Assembly: GCA_016933985.1 (NCBI GenBank) | Contig: JAFGTU010000561.1 | Span: 1 to 7,314 of the forward strand | Direction: 5' to 3' | DNA length: 7,314 nucleotides | Origin: Sedimentisphaerales bacterium | Lineage (GTDB): Bacteria > Planctomycetota > Phycisphaerae > Sedimentisphaerales > Anaerobacaceae | Shown here: positions 5,319 to 7,314 of the stretch, in pieces | How positions within the stretch are numbered: position 1 is the first letter of the stretch | How the letters are laid out: the number at the start of each line of letters is the position of its first letter | Notes under the pieces: generated by a model | The model's input: the letters and a program-made list of their open reading frames with translations, nothing else | Told to the model about the DNA's origin: nothing | Database searches by the model: none | Made by a program: the position numbers and the translations under genes

Positions 5319-5366
5319 CGTGCCGAGAGGGGTCGGCGGCTTTGCGAACAAGAGCAGATCGGCACG
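5319..5366. repeat. Inverted repeat in the leader of the SDR gene
   Basis: CGTGCCGA (5319-5326) and TCGGCACG (5359-5366) are perfect complements separated by 32 bases. A smaller alternative hairpin, CCGA (5323-5326) with TCGG (5333-5336), uses part of the same left arm. This lies in the 77-base gap before the SDR start. It is not followed by a T run, so a terminator is unlikely; function is unknown. Confidence 0.4.
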
Positions 5367-5383
5367 TTCTATTCCTGAAAGCT

Positions 5384-6145
5384 ATGACCTACGAAGACCT
5401 AAAAGGCAAGAAAGTCTTGGTAACCGGCGCCAGTAGCGGGATCGGGCTGGCGACGGCGGTCTCGTTCAGCAAGCAGGGCTGTTTCGTAGGCGTCCACTAC
5501 TTCCGGACCGAAAAAGGCGCGAAAAAGGCGCTGCGGCAGGTCAAGAAGAACGCCGGGGGAATGCTCCTTCGTGCGGACGTGCGCGAAGAATGCCAAGTCA
5601 ACGAGATGGTCGAGCAGTTTGCAGATGAGGCCGGCGGTATCGATGTCCTCGTCAACAATGCCGGCACGATGATTGAAAGGCAGCTTTTCGAGAGCGCGAG
5701 CGTCGCATATCACGATGATGTCTATGCGACCAATGTCCGCAGTGTCTTCTTAGTTACAAGAGCAGCCTTGCCCCATTTGAAGAAGAGCCGGGGCAACATA
5801 GTCAACATCGGCTCATTGGCCGGCCACGGGGGCGGCGGTGCAGGATCGGGGATGTACTCCGGGGCAAAGGCGGCCGTAGCCCTCGAGACTATCGCCATGG
5901 CAAAAGAATTCGGCAAGTACGGCATTCGCGTCAACAGTGTTATGCCGGGCTTCATCGAGACGAGGTTTCACAAGATGTTCAGCACGCCCGACCGGTACGA
6001 GAAGGTCGCCAATAGGACGCCCTTGGGCAGAAACGGCACTCCTCAGGATGTCGCTAACGCCATTCTGTTCCTGGCCAGCGAGGCGGCGAGCTTCATTACA
6101 GGCGAATACATCGCCGTCAACGGCGGGCTGCTTATGAGAGCGTAG
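5384..6145 (+). CDS. Short-chain dehydrogenase/reductase (SDR, FabG-like classical type)
   Basis: This 253-residue protein is a complete classical SDR, an NAD(P)-dependent oxidoreductase acting on a carbonyl or alcohol in the cytoplasm. It shows the TGASSGIG dinucleotide loop (14-21), D65-V66 in the adenine pocket, NNAG (91-94), N117, catalytic S144 (NIGSLAG) and the YxxxK pair Y158/K162 (YSGAK). It closes with PGFIETRF (188-195) and the C-terminal FITGEYIAVNGG (237-248). An HYFRTEKGAKK stretch (38-48) after the second strand would favour NADPH. The substrate cannot be named: 3-oxoacyl-ACP reductase, sugar dehydrogenases and many others share this pattern. The start at 5384 gives the standard N-terminus (LKGKKVLVTGA); the frame is open upstream to a GTG at 5306, but that extension looks non-coding. 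Only a weak GAAAG precedes the ATG. The metallophosphoesterase gene follows after 53 bases. Confidence 0.92.
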   Translation: MTYEDLKGKKVLVTGASSGIGLATAVSFSKQGCFVGVHYFRTEKGAKKALRQVKKNAGGMLLRADVREECQVNEMVEQFADEAGGIDVLVNNAGTMIERQLFESASVAYHDDVYATNVRSVFLVTRAALPHLKKSRGNIVNIGSLAGHGGGGAGSGMYSGAKAAVALETIAMAKEFGKYGIRVNSVMPGFIETRFHKMFSTPDRYEKVANRTPLGRNGTPQDVANAILFLASEAASFITGEYIAVNGGLLMRA

Positions 6146-6198
6146 TACGACGTTTCATAGGCATTGGGATCAAGAAATAATCAGAAAGAGGGCATTTG

Positions 6199-7107
6199 AT
6201 GGCGACGGTTTTCAGCACTTCGATTAGCAGAAGGGACTTTGTCAAAGGCGGCTTGGCTGCTATAGGCGCGGTGGTTACACTTGGCGGCTGCGCTTCGCTC
6301 GGCGGGCGTCAAACTCGAAAAGCCCCCGCTATGGCTCGATGGGCATTACTAAGCGATACGCATATCCCCGAAGACGTCAATAATAATTACCGCGAATTCT
6401 ATCCATACCAGAACTTGGAGAAAATCGTCCCGCAGGTTATCGCCAATTCGCCGGATGCGACGGCGATCACCGGCGATCTGGCTCGGCTTGAAGGTAAGCC
6501 GGGCGATTACGCCAATTTAGAGAAGCTGCTCGCGCCCCTGGCCGAGCGGACGCCCGTGTTTATGGCCCTGGGCAATCACGACGAGCGGGGCAATTTTCAG
6601 AAGACCTTCGGCAAGCTGGCCGGCGAGAAACAGTCTGTTTCCGGTAAGTGCGTGTTCGTTGCAAACACGCCTCCGGTTCGTTTGATTATGCTGGATTCCC
6701 TTTTCTACGTTAATGAAGTGCCCGGCCTTCTGGGCAGGGCGCAAAGGCGATGGCTGGAAGGCTATCTCAAGAGCAGCGACAATACGCCGACGATTCTCTG
6801 CTTCCATCATACATTAAGCGATGGCGACGGGGATTTGCTGGATTTGCCCCGCCTTTACACCATGATCAGACGAGTCCGCAAGGTCAAGGCGATAGTATAT
6901 GGCCACTCTCACGAGTACGGCTTCTCAAAATACAAAGGAATCCATCTGATCAACCTGCCGGCGACGGGGTACAACTTCAACGATACCGAGCCGATCGGCT
7001 GGGTCGAGGCTAGGCTCAGGGCCACGGGTGGCGACTTTATACTTCACGCAACAGCCGGGAATATGGAACAGAACGGCAGCGAAAAACACCTGACATGGCG
7101 GACATAA
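6199..7107 (+). CDS. Tat-exported lipoprotein metallophosphoesterase (calcineurin-like)
   Basis: This 302-residue protein has a calcineurin-type phosphoesterase domain after an export signal. The N-terminus carries SRRDFVK (10-16), a close match to the twin-arginine consensus SRRxFLK, then a hydrophobic stretch and a lipobox-like LGGC with C31. It should therefore be exported folded and possibly lipid-anchored. Metal-binding motifs appear in family order: SDTH (D53, H55), TGDL (D93), GNHDE (N126, H127), FHH (H203, H204) and GHSH (H236, H238). Such enzymes hydrolyse phosphomono- or diesters with two metal ions; the substrate here is unknown. I chose the ATG at 6199, six bases after GAGGG; the in-frame TTG at 6196 is a weaker choice. 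It is followed after 25 bases by another lipoprotein gene, so the two probably form one envelope-directed transcript. Confidence 0.92.
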   Translation: MATVFSTSISRRDFVKGGLAAIGAVVTLGGCASLGGRQTRKAPAMARWALLSDTHIPEDVNNNYREFYPYQNLEKIVPQVIANSPDATAITGDLARLEGKPGDYANLEKLLAPLAERTPVFMALGNHDERGNFQKTFGKLAGEKQSVSGKCVFVANTPPVRLIMLDSLFYVNEVPGLLGRAQRRWLEGYLKSSDNTPTILCFHHTLSDGDGDLLDLPRLYTMIRRVRKVKAIVYGHSHEYGFSKYKGIHLINLPATGYNFNDTEPIGWVEARLRATGGDFILHATAGNMEQNGSEKHLTWRT

Positions 7108-7132
7108 TCTGAGCAAGTAAAGGAGATTAACG

Positions 7133-7314
7133 ATGGGAAGCTCAAAGCACATATTGTCCGGATTCTGCGGAATGAAACTCGTTTTGGCGGCGTTGCTGGC
7201 TGTCGGATGCACGCAGCCGGGTTCCCAAGGCGTTAACCAGGCATTTGATGCGGCAGCCAATCGAGATGCCGAGACGCCGGCAATTGAAACGGCGAAAATC
7301 CCAGATTGGGAGAA
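7133..7314 (+). CDS. Lipoprotein, N-terminal part (cut by right edge)
   Basis: Only 60 residues are visible. The ATG at 7133 has AAGGAG seven bases upstream. A hydrophobic segment (about 14-25) ends in the lipobox LAVGC with C26, so signal peptidase II cleavage and lipidation are expected. A second in-frame ATG (residue 14, MKLVLAALLAVGC) would give a more usual short signal, but lacks such a site. The mature part (TQPGSQGVNQAFDAAANRD) is polar and flexible, and no domain is recognisable before the edge. It lies 25 bases behind the Tat-exported phosphoesterase, suggesting a shared transcript and compartment. Confidence 0.82.
   Translation, partial: MGSSKHILSGFCGMKLVLAALLAVGCTQPGSQGVNQAFDAAANRDAETPAIETAKIPDWE

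Overview
The window reads as bacterial chromosome of roughly balanced base composition. It is probably from the Planctomycetota, perhaps the Phycisphaerae side. The clues are a TWTTYGTWLQGD-type REP-associated transposase, an EF-P whose tip loop reads PGNLRAF, and the general protein flavour. This assignment is by recognition only and is moderately secure at best.

Layout. Bases 1-1219 hold two minus-strand genes: a HAD-family hydrolase followed, with a 32-base overlap, by a homocysteine S-methyltransferase-domain protein that runs off the left edge. From a shared upstream gap, a near-consensus sigma-70-type promoter (TTGACG, 17 bases, TATAAT) drives the plus-strand rmuC gene. rmuC is coupled through a TAATG overlap to an AT-richer two-membrane-segment protein of unknown function. 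A small HUH/Y1 transposase of the RAYT type (3184-3636) follows, embedded in short palindromes. Then come efp (own TTGACT-16-TATAAT promoter), a thioredoxin (own TTGACA-17-TAGTAT promoter), an overlapping unknown gene, an SDR oxidoreductase, a Tat-signal lipoprotein metallophosphoesterase, and the start of another lipoprotein gene cut by the right edge.

The most interesting signal is a family of four 26-base palindromes of one fixed design (NNNTAG, 8-base arm, 3-base loop, 8-base arm, T). Three lie around the RAYT gene, and one sits about 2.5 kb away inside the 3' end of the HAD gene. The arms differ in sequence but keep their pairing in three of the four. They look like the REP substrates of the resident RAYT. 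Two supply the stop codons of the genes they adjoin (the unknown membrane protein and the RAYT itself), and the third appears to have extended the HAD protein into the start of the next gene. The last two form an inverted pair separated by two 19-base tandem units. RmuC, known in E. coli for limiting rearrangement at short inverted repeats, lies just upstream of this palindrome cluster; whether that is more than coincidence is open.

No RNA genes, CRISPR array or convincing factor-independent terminator was seen. The longest stretch without a gene is the 232-base gap between efp and the thioredoxin gene; it holds the thioredoxin promoter and no gene I can support.
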